From NCBI RefSeq assembly GCF_018143015.1, contig NC_054752.1, forward strand, positions 4,947,216 through 5,011,215: 64,000 bases of DNA, written 5' to 3'. Below, in pieces: positions 13,232 to 24,541 of this stretch. The notes beneath the pieces were generated by a model. It saw only the letters and a program-made list of their open reading frames with translations, had not been told where the DNA came from and did not search any database. The position numbers and the translations under genes were made by a program. Source of the DNA: Lytechinus variegatus (taxonomy: Eukaryota > Echinodermata > Echinoidea > Temnopleuroida > Toxopneustidae). How positions within the stretch are numbered: position 1 is the stretch's first letter; every line of letters starts with the position of its first letter.

Positions 13232-13546
13232 TATAATAAAAGTTTGTATAAAATGGTTATAAGCGTGTGGAAATGAAGAGATCCACTAAGACGTATTGAT
13301 TGTAGAGCGTGGATCCAATAAAGCGAGTTGAAGAAATAATTTGTTTTAAGCAATTGAGAAAAGTAATCAGAGTTAATGAAATGTGGAAATTCATTCGATT
13401 TTACAAATGTACAAATATACAATATTATATACTGTGAAAGTAAAATGTGATAAATATAATAGGAAAAATATCTTAAAGAAAAAATGAAACGATATGGAAA
13501 TGGAAATATGGTGACAGAAGTACGGTACGACATGCACTATTAACAT
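13232..13546. other. Intergenic, nothing recognised
   Basis: AT-rich spacer between the mariner-type element and the foldback element. The open frame of 139 codons on the minus strand has no recognisable domain and is treated as chance. Confidence 0.4.
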
Positions 13547-13562
13547 GATTAAAGACGGTTAC

Positions 13563-14060
13563 ACTTCGTAATTCCGAAGCTTCGTAATTCCGAAGGTTCT
13601 TTATTCCGAAGGTTCGTATTTCCGAAACACGTAAATTGCCTATACCTCGATGTTCGTTAATCCGAAAACGAAAAAGGGTTCGTTAATCCGAACATTTGTG
13701 GCGTTATTCCCACGGTTCGTTATTCCGAAGGTTCGATAACCCGAAAACGAAATAAGGTTCGTTGTTCCGAAGGTTCGTTAATCCGAAAACGAAATAAGGT
13801 TCGTTGTTCCGAAGGTTCGATAATCCGAAAACGAAATAAGGTTCGTTGTTCCGAAGGTTCGTTAATCCGAAAACGAAATAAGATTCGTTGTTCCGAAGGT
13901 TCGTTGATCCGAAAACGAAATAAGGTTCGTTGTTCCGAAGGTTCGTTAATCCGAAAACGAAATAAGGTTCGTTAATCCGAAAACGAAATAAGGTTCATTA
14001 ATCCGAAAACGAAATAAGGTTCGTTAATCCGAAAACAAAATAAGGTTCGTTAATCCGAAA
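13563..14060. repeat. Left tandem-repeat arm of foldback copy B
   Basis: Units of AAGGTTCGTTAATCCGAAAA and GTTCGTTGTTCCGAAG repeat in tandem. They are the inverse of the array at 16400-16810 and of 2450-2945 in copy A. Confidence 0.85.
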
Positions 14061-16399
14061 AATGAAAACCGGGAAAGCAGAGGCAAGGGGGAGGGGGCGG
14101 GGGACACTGTTGCCGTTCAATTGTTATGAGGATGGGAAGGCAAGGGCGGCCGAACGAATTTTCGTTTGGGGGTAAAGCCAAAAAATGAAACTCATACGTC
14201 AAAATGGACACTGGTGATATTTTCCCTTTAAGATTATCATCTGCTTGAAGTCATTGTGTTTGATAGTGTATAAAGTAGAGAAAAACCTTTTTTGAAGTAA
14301 TTTCTTATTATGGCAAAACGTATATTTAGGCTTTATTTTTCGAGAGAGAATGTAATGAGCGAGCGGCTTGGTAAAATAAATTCAAAGGTGAAGTTGTAAA
14401 ACGTTTTTGGGGGTCAATTATTCTTAAAATGGCATAATTGCGAGGTGTTGCGAGCGTGAATCACAAGCTAAAACTTTAGGGTATTTCAATAAAAAATGAA
14501 AATAAGTTTTTAAAAATCCGAGCAGATTTCTGCTGTCATTAAAAAGATGTGCATCTAACTAAAAATTAACACGAGCGCAAAACGCAGCTTAAACATACTG
14601 ACCAGAAAATTAACCTGTTAAAGAAAGCATTTAGTGACCTCTTTAGGATGCATATTTCACCAATCGAATGAAAGTGCGAAGCGCAAGCTGAAAATTTGCA
14701 ATATTCCAGCCTGAAAACTTAACTTGTATACTTTAAAAAGATTATTTTATTTCGAAAAAACACGAAAAACCGCATATTTATTTTTTGAAAAATGAACTTT
14801 CCCATTTTGGAAAATATTCATTTCCCTGTTTTTTTATTTCATTTTGGGGGTGCAAGTGCCCCCTGCCTCCCTCCCGGCGGATCCAACTTTCGTCAAATGG
14901 GGGGGGGGGCAATATTTTTTTCAGCCACATTTTCCTCGATCGGCAGCTTAAAGTTGATTTTTGTTTGTTTCTTTGAAAGGGTGGTCCTAACAGTCAATAA
15001 TTAGCTTTATACTTATAAAAAAGTAAATATGTAATACCATGATAAACCCTTTTTAAATAATGCGAGCGCGAGCTATATATATTTTTTTAATATAATGGGC
15101 AATATGTTTGCGATCTTCAAAACGAAATGCCTATGTAACTAACTTTAGATAATAACTGCGAGCAAGGTCGCAAACAGAAATTTTAAATATATAAGCTCTG
15201 ACCTGATCAAAAGGGGACATTTAAAGATTTTTTTGCAGTAAGCCAAGAAGACGATGCGTGTTTCAACCAGTGGCGGCGGAATATATTTTCCTGGGGGGGG
15301 GGGGCAAAGCCAAAAAAGGGGACCAATAGGGGCAATTTGGTGCAAACGTATATTTTCACCATGAGATTATCATCTGTGTAAAGAGGTTGTGTGTTTTGTA
15401 GTAATTGAATTGAGCAAAAAAATTAAGTGATCATTGATCGATAAATTATATATTTACGTTTCATTTCTGCGAGCGTAGCGAGCAAGCGGTTGGGGGGGGG
15501 GAAGAAATCAAATCTGAAGATGTAAAATTCGCCTTTTTGGTCAATTACTGTTAAAAGGGTATCCTTGTGAGATGTTGCGAGCGAATCACGTGCTCAAACT
15601 TTTGGAAATTTCATGTAGGCCTAGAATGATAATAATGATATAGATAGGGAAGCCACTTCAGTTCTGAAAACTGTTCTCCCAGCTATTCAGGTTGGAAATC
15701 GGAAAATTTTGGCTCACGTTTCTCGCTCGCATCAAGTATTGTTTATTGAGGAACTCATTCTATTCCTGGTTACAAAACAAATATAAAATGTCCAGTTTTC
15801 AGGTGGAATATCACAAATTTTAAGCTTGCGGTTCGCGCTCTCATTATTTGGTTCGTGAGATATATATTCTATTCATGAGTCACCAAATACAGTCCTTAAA
15901 AGATTACTTAGGTCACTATATAAACAAATTACTGCTCTCCCTCGGGTAAATTCTTTAGAAAGATACACATCTTTCTCACGATTAAAAAAAACTGCTCAGA
16001 ATATGTTTAAGTTCACGTCTTGTTACATGAAATGTCTATTAGTTTAAGCTTGCGATTCGCGCTTTCAACATCTCACAAGGATCATTATTATAGTATTATT
16101 TGTTATTAACAGCAGAAACTGTTATTAAAAATGACATCCCCTCCAATACAAATCCTATTGTCTAGAGGCTACTCGCACGCGACCAACACACTTGGTCCCC
16201 TGCATCTTTAAACCATTTGCTTAGGCAGCAATTGCTCAGATAAAATCGAAATTAGCCTATGCTTGATCAGGGCGCCTATTCTTAATGAAATACATGCTTT
16301 TGGCCACAACACATGCATGTATCATCGATCGTCATTGCATAATATCGTGTAATCTTGTAATGACAACACCGTTTTTGTTACCAAAATGAATAATTTTTC

Positions 16400-16810
16400 A
16401 TTTTCGGAAATACGAACCTTATTTAATTTTCGGATTAACGAACCTTATTTCGTTTTCGGATTAACGAACCTTCGGAATTACGAACCTTATTTCGTTTTCG
16501 GATGAACGAACCTTATTTTGTTTTCGGATTAACGAACCTTATTTCGTTTTCGGATTGACGAACCTTCGGAATTACGAACCTCATTTTGTTTTCGGATTAA
16601 CGAACCTTCCGAATTACGAACCTTATTTCGTTTTCGGATTAACGAACCTTCGGAATTACGAACCTTATTTCGTTTTCGGATTGACGAACCTTCGGAATTA
16701 CGAACCGTATTTCGTTTTCGGATTGACGAACCTTCGGAATTACGAACCTCCGGAATTACGAACCTTAGGAAATACGAACCTTCGGAATAACCGAACCTTC
16801 GGAATTACGA
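16400..16810. repeat. Right tandem-repeat arm of foldback copy B
   Basis: Units of TTCGGATTAACGAACCTT, TTCGGAATTACGAACC and TATTTCGTTT spacers. A 45-base higher-order period keeps one frame open (16555-16824) and yields a repetitive Asn-Tyr-Glu-Pro peptide. This is a compositional artefact, not a gene. Confidence 0.85.
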
Positions 16811-16828
16811 ATGTATGCGATTAAAGAC

Positions 16829-17339
16829 ACGCACACACGAAACAAAAAAGAAAACAAAAGAATACAAATTAGAGGATGGAGGAGAGAGTGAAGAAATAGG
16901 CTGACCGATAAAGAGGGAGAAAAGAGAGTGTGTGCGACTGGGAGGGAGGCAGAAAGACAGAGATAGATGAACAGACAGACACACATAGGGAGAGAAAGAG
17001 AGATTCTAAATATACATGTCCTCAACATAACTATCAGCCAAAAATACATTTAACATGTTTAATGCTCAACTTGTAACTATTCCAAACATTGGAAAGTCCG
17101 CACTATATGTTGCATTGCTTACATTTGTGACCTGTGCGTGCGTTCAAGAGTTGTACACGATTTTCTGTCCCATTTAGTCAGAAATCTTTCATAAAAACAT
17201 GTGGAAGAGAGAGAGAGGAAGCCAGGGGAAGAGGGGGGGGGTGATAGCGGGGTTACTGTTCACTTATATTTAAAGTTCTAAGTACGCGTACCTTCATTTT
17301 TACCTACATGTATAATAGATTATCTTCTGATATTCGTTC
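16829..17339. other. Intergenic, purine-rich start
   Basis: Positions 16830-17015 are GA/CA-rich simple sequence. A ~70-base piece at 17108-17180 (GACCTGTGCGTGCGTTCAAG onward) recurs at 24159-24225, so a dispersed repeat or duplicated fragment is present. No gene is seen. Confidence 0.5.
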
Positions 17340-17830
17340 TTACAAAAAAAAAATGTGCTTCTTACACAAACACGTAAATGTGACCAAAATCACGCACTCT
17401 TTACAATTCCACCACATGACGAAAACACTATATCGAACAAACACATACATGACATAAGTGATGTTCTTACCTTTGTAAGTCACATGTGTAGCCGAGCCAG
17501 TTAAATAACCGATAGTTGACAATTTGTAGAAACAAAAACTAGTTCAAAGGTACAAGTAAATCTTGCAACAAACATGGAGTCTATTATGATAGTTGTGCCA
17601 ATGAACTTATCTAGTGACGTGGCATGTAGAATCACTGCACGCTCACAACTGAATCATTTGACATGCTTGAATACATAGTTTGATAAAGTAATGCCATGAG
17701 CAAAGAAATAAATGAATAGCACTGCTGCACTTCATGAATATAATAATAATGAAATGAAACTAGATTACAACTTGTCTGGTACGTTCTTTAGCAGTAGCCT
17801 CACCACCATGCCAGCCATACATGTTTGGTT
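17340..17830. repeat. Orphan fragment of the duplicated unit (upstream flank type)
   Basis: This block matches 63360-63900 nearly end to end (shared ATGAACTTATCTAGT, TCACAACTGAATCATTTGAC, ATGCCATGAGCAAAGAAATA). Its last part also matches 10308-10480. It has no TRIM-like gene attached, so it marks a lost or degenerate unit between genes 1 and 2. Confidence 0.75.
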
Positions 17831-18374
17831 TGTTTTCTTGTCTGTTTTGATATGTTTTTAGGCCATCTCTCGTTGGGTCATTCAGCTTATTCAATGAGTA
17901 TAGATTTTTCTTGAAGACAGTCCTTAACAGTTTACAAAATTTTGAATAATGTTGATACATAACTGCCATAATTATATCAAGTATCATTTTAGTGACAGTG
18001 GGGTAAAATGACTGAGTTGACTTGAAATTATATGTTCAAACCTACAAAATTGTATAAGAAATTAATACTATTAAGTTACTAGCTGAAGGTTAGAATGACA
18101 TGTAAGTATAAACCTAGAATTTCAACATTCAACTTTAAGCCCTTCTAAATTAAATAGTAGAAGAAGAAAAAATAAAAATTAAAGAAGTACTACAAGAAGA
18201 TGAAAAAGAAGAAAAAAATAACAAGAAGAAAATGAAGAAAATGATAATAGTAATATTCGTAATACTAATAAGAAGAAAGAGAAAAGGAAAAATAAGAAGG
18301 AAAAGAGAAGTAAAGAGGTACTACTACCACTACTACTACTACTACAAGTACTAATACTACTACTACTTCTACTG

Positions 18375-18431
<57 letters not shown>

Positions 18432-18812
18432 GTACTACTACTACTAGTAGTAGTAGGTGTAGAGAAGAAAGAGAAGAGAATTGATATACAAGGATATATA
18501 TAGTAGATGGTCGTGGCACCTCAAAAGGTTAAATGGTTTACTAATCACACCAAGGAATTAATAATTACTGTATCAAGCTTATAATATGTAGCATAATTAT
18601 TCAAACTGAAATAAAAGATTTATGCAGCAATGGGGAGGGGGGGGGGGGGGAATTGGTCTTGATCCTGCTATGCCTCTAAAGAGAAGGGGGTGGATCCATC
18701 ATTAAGCTTAGAATTAGATAGCTATCAAATCATTCTAACGTCTAAATATCCGTCTATCGCTTTTTGAAAGGGTCAATAATTTCAATCTCATAACTCGGGT
18801 ATCAGAAGTGTC
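17831..18812. repeat. Intergenic with AAG/TAC trinucleotide microsatellite
   Basis: No gene is seen. Positions 18160-18310 are GAA/AAG-rich. Positions 18318-18445 form a (TAC)n run, broken by AGT, that inverts to GTA at its end. The poly-Val frame on the minus strand is a product of this repeat. A G run lies near 18637-18651. Confidence 0.8.
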
Positions 18813-18955
18813 GGGAAGAGCCGTGGTGTAGTGGTTCTGAGTCTCGCCGTGAAAATAGAGGGTCGTGTGTTCGAATCCCACCGTGGTCTAGTGTCCTCAG
18901 GCAAGACGTTAATCCACACTTTGCCACTCTCGACCCAGATGCTGTCATGAATATT
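18813..18955 (+). mobile_element. tRNA-derived SINE head
   Basis: A box-A-like TGGTGTAGTGG (about 18824) and a box-B-like GTGTTCGAATCCC (about 18867) are spaced as in a tRNA promoter. A SINE body word, GGCAAGACGTTAATCCAC, follows. The arms do not fold into a proper acceptor stem, so it is not a tRNA gene. The body joins directly to the ~240-bp tandem repeat that follows. Related SINE pieces are at 39242-39413, 45288-45315 and 50956-51165. Confidence 0.75.
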
Positions 18956-19453
18956 ATTAGGGGGCCATTGCATCCTTGTCCAGTTGTTATAATTTGAACC
19001 TGGAATCGTTTCATTTATCGGGCCCTCTCATGGTGATGTTTGTCATCTTTCTAACGACAGAAAAAAACTCTCCAGCCTTTGTCCGAATGAAAAATGACAA
19101 TTAGTCTTGTCTCAATAAAAGTAGTGCTAATTACCAACTACATCAATTCTTCAGTTCATTATGTTCATTGATATTCTTAATATTACATTAACATAGGTGT
19201 AGGTGTATCCTTGTCCAATCGTTAGAATTTGAATTTGATATCGTTTATTTTATCGGGCCCTCTCATGGTAATGTTTATCATTTTTCTAAAGAAAAAAAAA
19301 AAGAACTCTCCAGCCTTCGTCAGAATGAAAAATGTCAATTATTTATTATTATTATTATTATTATTTATATACTGCGCTTTTCCCAGAATGGCCCAAAGCG
19401 CTTACAAGAAGAAAAGGAGATTATTACAACTATACAAATGAAAACGTACAATC

Positions 19454-20308
19454 CTAAAAATCTGGATTGGAAAAAAGAAAGGTTTTAAGTCCCTTTTTAA
19501 ATGAAGGAACAGATGGTGATTGTCTAAGAGTAAAAGGTAAGCGATTCCAATATTTTGAAGCGGTTATGGTAAAAGTCCTATCTCCAGCCAGTTTCTTAGT
19601 GATTTTATATGTGAGACGGAATGGGTCACTGGAGGCTCGTACATTCCTGCGAGGGGTGTATAGGGTCAAACAATCACGCAGATATAAAGGTGCCTGCTTA
19701 TTGAGAGACTTAAAAACTAACAAAAGTAACTTAAAAACTATACGATGTCGTATGGGAAGCCAGTGTAACGATTCAAGGAGTGGTTTAGAGAAGTGAAATC
19801 TTGTTACTTGATAAATTATTCGAGCTGCCCAATTTTGAAGCCTTTGAATGCGATCTACTTGAGTAACAGGAATGTTAGAGAGAAGACCATTGCAGTAATC
19901 TAAACGGGACAGAACTAGAGAACGAATTGCATTGTTACAGGCAGATTGAGTAATATATCTTCTAATTCGAGAAATATTCCTTAAATGAAAAGTTACAGTA
20001 GTGCATATTTGAGAAACACGGTCAACCATTGACATTTCTATATCAAAAATTACACCAAGATTTTTAACAGTAACTGAAGGGCTTATGGATATATCGCCGA
20101 CTGTTAACTTCAGATCTGGCAGATTGCGTAGACTGTGTGGAGAGGCCGCTATGAAGAATTCTGTTTTTGAGTCATTTAACTTCAATTTATTAACTGTCAT
20201 CCAGTTTCTAATATCTGAGATACAGTTCTGAAGTCGAAACAGAGCGACAACTAAATCTCCTGGGATTTTCGGATTAAATGAAATATACAATTGGGTGTCA
20301 TCGGCATA
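19454..20308 (-). pseudogene. LINE reverse transcriptase, YADD to C-terminus
   Basis: The frame includes the catalytic YADD at 20297-20308 and continues through the thumb and C-terminal region to NPDF and a stop at 19454. The upstream palm lies in the overlapping frame that ends at 20251. A one-base shift near 20370-20380 separates the PQGS motif from the YADD motif. Typical L2 C-terminal words are visible (SKTEFF, NLGVIFD, RLDYCNGLL, LHWLPI, PSFKKGLKTFLF). Confidence 0.85.
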
Positions 20309-21636
20309 AAGATGGTAGTTGATACAATGATGTGTAATAATATTACCAACTGGTAGGGTGTATATAGAATACCCGATGGGCCTACTACCGAACCTTGCGG
20401 AAGACCAAAATCAAGGTTAGTGGGTTTGGATAGTTTACCAGTAATGTTAACTCTGGAGGACCATCCTGTGAGGTACGACTCAAACCATGACAGAGCTGTA
20501 GATCTCACACCTATTCTGCTGTAAAGACGAGATAAAAGAATTTTGTGGTCGATCGTGTCGAAAGCAGCAGATGAATCTAAAAGTGCGATCAAAACAACTC
20601 TGTTACAGTCAAGGGAAAACATGATATCATTTTTAACTTTAACCAATGCCGACTCTGTGCTATGATGCGACCTGTAAGCAGATTGAACAGAATCAAACAT
20701 ATTATTGCTTTCGATGTGTTGAACTAGTTGTACGCCGATACCACCTCCTCGAGTACTAGAGATTCTGGGATAACTTATGAATGTATAACCTGGTGGTGTA
20801 CACTCCCCAATCACTACATCATCTGTTTCACTTAACCATGTTTCGGTAATAAACAGCATATCAACATCATTTTCTTGTACATACTCTGTTATCTCGGTTG
20901 ATTTGTTACGAATAGAATGTGCATTCCATAGACATACATTATTATTGGATTGTACTACAGAGCTACATACAATAGGGACTGCCTTAAGATTATCACAATT
21001 GATTTCTCTTGAAACCAGAGACTTTGGTTTCCTTTGCCTTGTTATAACAACCGGTATAGGTGAAGGAATACAACTAGGTGGATCAAGAGATGTGATGTAG
21101 CTATCGGTCTGTGTTCTGACTCTATTCTTTTTCGATCTTTTCTTTCCTCGAAGATGAGCCTGGATGCCTAACTCCTTGATGTTCCTCCATACGTCGGGAT
21201 GAACCTTTCCTCTGTTCTTTGAAGTTTTATTAACAATCCTTGACAAGTCATAATTATAAGTCATTGGATTCAAATGGGCCCATGCAGGATTGCTTCGAAG
21301 CAAAATCGACCTGTCGTACTTAATACTCTCTCTAGTTCCGTCAGAGTTCCGCTGAATAGGAACACTACGACATCTGGTGATGTATTCACTAGTTGGTCCT
21401 GGATTAGGACTAACATCGCCAGACTGAAGTATCTTGAGCTGAAATGTCGCAGACGAATTGTAGTAATAAGAAACTCGAAGTTTTGAGTACTTACAGTGAA
21501 TCTCCTTAGCTGGGTGTCCTGTGTTGTATTCAATTTCACAAGGTAGACTTGCAGTTGACACTTGAAAAGCTAACACAGTGAGAGTGAATAGGCACAGTGT
21601 CAATGGCTCCATTGTGCTTCTAATGCAGGCATTCAA
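20251..21636 (-). pseudogene. LINE N-terminal ORF with 2A-like motif, endonuclease remnant and fused RT
   Basis: The 461-codon frame opens with a hydrophobic, signal-like stretch (residues 11-29). It is followed by the 2A-like GDVSPNPGP at residues 73-81 (21394-21420), preceded by the usual YYNSSATFQL-type upstream context. A basic region (163-175) and the start of an APE-type endonuclease (about 234-302, with the TETWLSE motif) come next. At about residue 302 the frame passes from the endonuclease GGGIGVQ straight into RT (QHIESNN, QSAYRSHHSTE, LLDSSAAFDTIDH, GLPQGS). The rest of the endonuclease and the start of RT are missing in frame. 2A motifs direct ribosome skipping between Gly and Pro; here the canonical Glu is Ser. 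The copy is dead because of the deletion and the downstream frameshift. Confidence 0.85.
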
Positions 21637-22990
21637 TAGATAGAAACTGTCCGTTCAAGTTGAGCGACCTTGAATGGTGATAGCTGGACATATAACACAC
21701 ATGTACAAAATGGCTTACAGATTTACAAGCTCAAATCAAAACCATGTACAAGAACATCCAGTAATATCTCATCAATACAAGCAAGATACAGTTGCAAATT
21801 TGGCTACAAGTATCCTTGCAAATAACAAACCTATCTGGTACAATTATTAATGAGAAACAATATATGTAAACAGTAGAAATTATACACAGCTCAGAGAGCA
21901 CCAAAAACCATGTCAGCCACGCAGGGCGACTTACAATAATATATATTAGTCTTGTCTCAATAAAAGTAGTGCTAATTAAAAAACTGCATCAATTCTTCGG
22001 TTCAATCTGTTCCTTGATATTCTTAATATTATATTAACATAAGTGTAGGTGCCATTGTATCCTTGTCCAATCGTTAGAATTTGAATTTGATCTCGTTTCT
22101 TTTATCGGGCCCTCTCACTGTGTTTTTTTAATAAGAAAAGAACTCTCAAGCCTCTTGTCCAAAAACATAGGCCTATTGGTCTTGTCTCAATAGAAATAGT
22201 GCTTAATACCAACTACATCAGTTATTCAGTTCAATCTGTTCATTGATTAGTAGAAAAATGATATTCTTAATATAATATTAACATAGGTGTAGGTGCCATT
22301 GTATCCTTGTCCAATCGTTAGAATTTGAATTTGATATCGTTTATTTTATCAGGCCCTCTCACTGTGTTTTTTTTAATAAGAAAAGAACTCTCAGGCCTCT
22401 TGGTCTTGTCTCAATAGAAATAGTTCTTAATACCATCTACATCAGTTATTCAGTTCAATCTGTTCATTGATTGGTAGTAAGATGATATTCTTAATATTAT
22501 ATTAACATGGGTGTAGGTGCCATTGTATCCTTGTTCAATCGTTAGAATTTGAATTTGTTATCGTTTCTTTTATCGGGCCCTCCAACGGTGTTTTTTTTTA
22601 TAAGAAAAGAACTCTCAAGTCTCTTGTCCAAAAACATAGGCCTATTGGTCTTGTCTCAATAAAAATAGTGCTTAATACCAACTACATCAGTTATGCAGTT
22701 CTATCTGTTCATTGATATGATATTCTTAATATTATATTAACATAGGTGTAGGTGCCATTGTATCCTTGTCCAATCGTTAGAATTTGAATTTGATATCGTT
22801 TCTTTTATTACGCCCTCTCACGGTGATGTTTTTCTTAATTAAAAAGAGAACACTTCAGCATTTTGTTCAAATGACAGATGCCAATTGGTCTTGTCTCAAT
22901 AGAAATAGTGTTTAATACCAAATACATCAATTACTCAATTCATTCTGTTCATTGATTTAATAGTAGCAAGATGAAATTCTCAATATTTCA

Positions 22991-24541
22991 TTAATGGGAT
23001 GTGAACGAACTAGTTATGCTGTTTATGTAATTTTGTACTCTAATTGTCGGGATACGTGTTATATGGTTAGTCACGCGGATACCCACAAACAGGTCTTGGA
23101 TCTTGCTACAAGGCTAGCACGGGTTACAAATAACTCGTGTCAACGGTGTGTCAAGGCACGCAATGGATTAGTCCATGGTACTATGCTAGGCTCAGATTTC
23201 AGACCACTTTAATCCTTCTAAGACAAAAATATGAGATTGCGCCTAGACGGAAGATGTTATGTGACTACACCACGTACACGTTAGCCGTTTGGCTGCCGCG
23301 GCAACAACAACTTCTCCAATAAATAATATTTTTGATAAAAGGACGCGAATTGGTATATTTTGGACATTATGAAAAATACGAGACATTTGGCTTCCTCCTG
23401 CTCGTACGCACGGGCGTCCGTCGATATAACACATGATATTTTTATTAAAATATGCACCCTTTTTCTTAAAAGTTGATGGAGAGGGGGAAAAATTAATCGT
23501 ATCAAATCGGGGTATTCAGTAATGAGTACAGGAGAAAGTATATTTCACTGATTTTCATGATTCATTCCATTTGATTAACTCATCTATTCGTGTTTTGGGG
23601 CTAATCTTTCCCTTACGCATTGCTTTTTGGCAGAAGTTCTATGGAAAATGCACCTTTTTTCACACAAACTTTGAGACACTCTGTATTCATTCCCCCATTG
23701 CTCGAGAATGAATGGGAAGTTAACGACGGGGTTAAAGATTTATTGAGGAACGGAATGTATATTTCATGAAAATGAAAGCCATTTCCCCATTGGATGTTAT
23801 CTTCAATACGTGTTTTTTAGATGAAGTTAGTTGTCGAATAGGCTCTCCTGGCATTTGAGGTCTCTATCGGTGACGTCACTCAGGATCGTCATGCCTGAAC
23901 CATCGGCCGGGCAGGGGTCGCAATGGTAGTGTGATTTATGCATAATGCACTCGATTATACAATAATCTTGTCCTCCCGTTCAAATGAATGTGAAACTCAT
24001 ATAATTTTCATCAGAGCATTCAACAGGAGTACTGTAGTACACATTTCTTTGTTATAAGTGAATTAAAGTCCCTCCAGTGAGTTTGATCACCCCTATCATG
24101 AAAATGTATCACCCCTACATTGAAACACAGTCAGCTGTTTGCACTCAGGGTCACTCCGTGACCTGTGTGTGCGTTCAAGAGTTGTACACGATTTTCTGTC
24201 TCATTTCGGCAGAAATCTTTCATAATGTGCATGGGAGTGTAATCGGAATGTCTTTTTTAAATTCTAAATTACATGTAAAAAACATAAGGTATACAACTTA
24301 GCTATTTCTCGTCCTTTGCGCTTTTTTCTTCCATTGACTCTCCTATTTCTGATCATTGGCTCAGATTGCCCATGAATGTATGTGATAACAATGTATAAAT
24401 CTGAAATCAAATATTTTTTTTTCAAAATAACATCACACATGATCGAGCGCGATAAATTGAGCTGGCAAACGTTGCCTTATTATGTTTTTACCATGAATGA
24501 CAAAGTGCATTTTGTTAAATTCATTTTGATATATATTTGAA
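22991..24541. other. Intergenic, no gene recognised
   Basis: No ORF with a recognisable domain. The segment holds the dispersed 24159-24225 copy of the 17108 sequence. The rest is unassigned AT-rich DNA. Confidence 0.4.

Larger units (their letters stand above)
13557..16818 (+). mobile_element. Foldback-type transposon, copy B (complete)
   Basis: The element is bounded by a 10-bp direct repeat, GATTAAAGAC, at 13547-13556 and 16819-16828. Its left end reads GGTTACACTTCGTAATTCCG. The right end inverted reads GCATACATTCGTAATTCCG, so the termini are imperfect inverted repeats that run into inverted tandem arrays (13563-14060 and 16400-16810). The ~2.3-kb interior shows GCTCGCG-type periodic motifs but no transposase. 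A 9-10 bp target duplication with long inverted arms resembles MULE-related or classical foldback elements; the superfamily is inference. Confidence 0.85.
19342..21947 (-). mobile_element. L2-clade LINE, internally deleted copy
   Basis: On the minus strand the order is a ~300-base 5' region, an N-terminal ORF with a 2A-like motif, a remnant endonuclease, reverse transcriptase, and a 3' end GCGCAGTATATAAATAATAAT running into a (TAA)n tail. The element sits inside one unit of the 240-bp repeat: flanking GTCAATT and AGTCTTGTC are contiguous in the neighbouring unit. L2 placement rests on the LLDSSAAFDTIDH, YTLPVGNII and HLYADDTQLY signatures. Confidence 0.85.
18956..22990. repeat. Tandem repeat, ~225-245 bp unit, split by a LINE
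   Basis: Units can be phased on the word GTCTTGTCTCAATA at about 19104, 21949, 22179, 22403, 22648 and 22888, spaced 224-245 bases apart once the LINE (19342-21947) is removed. Each unit holds CCATTGTATCCTTGTCCAAT, ATTTGAATTTGATATCG and TATCGGGCCCTCTCA. The first, partial unit abuts the SINE head, so the array may have grown from a SINE-linked sequence. The units carry no ORF. Confidence 0.85.

Noticed and set aside
13114..13533. 139-codon minus-strand ORF
   Set aside because: It overlaps the mariner-type element's end and AT-rich spacer, with no domain or repeat support.
1..16305. A single giant transposon with 2.9-kb inverted ends carrying gene 1
   Set aside because: Copy B has its own second arm (16400-16810) and its own target duplication, so there are two separate insertions. 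The DNA between them matches units 2 and 3.
16555..16824. 89-codon ORF with a repeating Asn-Tyr-Glu-Pro peptide
   Set aside because: It is the in-frame reading of the foldback arm's 45-base period, shifts elsewhere in the array, and has no counterpart in copy A.
18265..18519. Poly-valine ORF on the minus strand
   Set aside because: Translation of the (TAC)n microsatellite.
18821..18893. Possible tRNA gene (A and B box words)
   Set aside because: No acceptor stem or anticodon arm can be drawn, and SINE body sequence follows directly.
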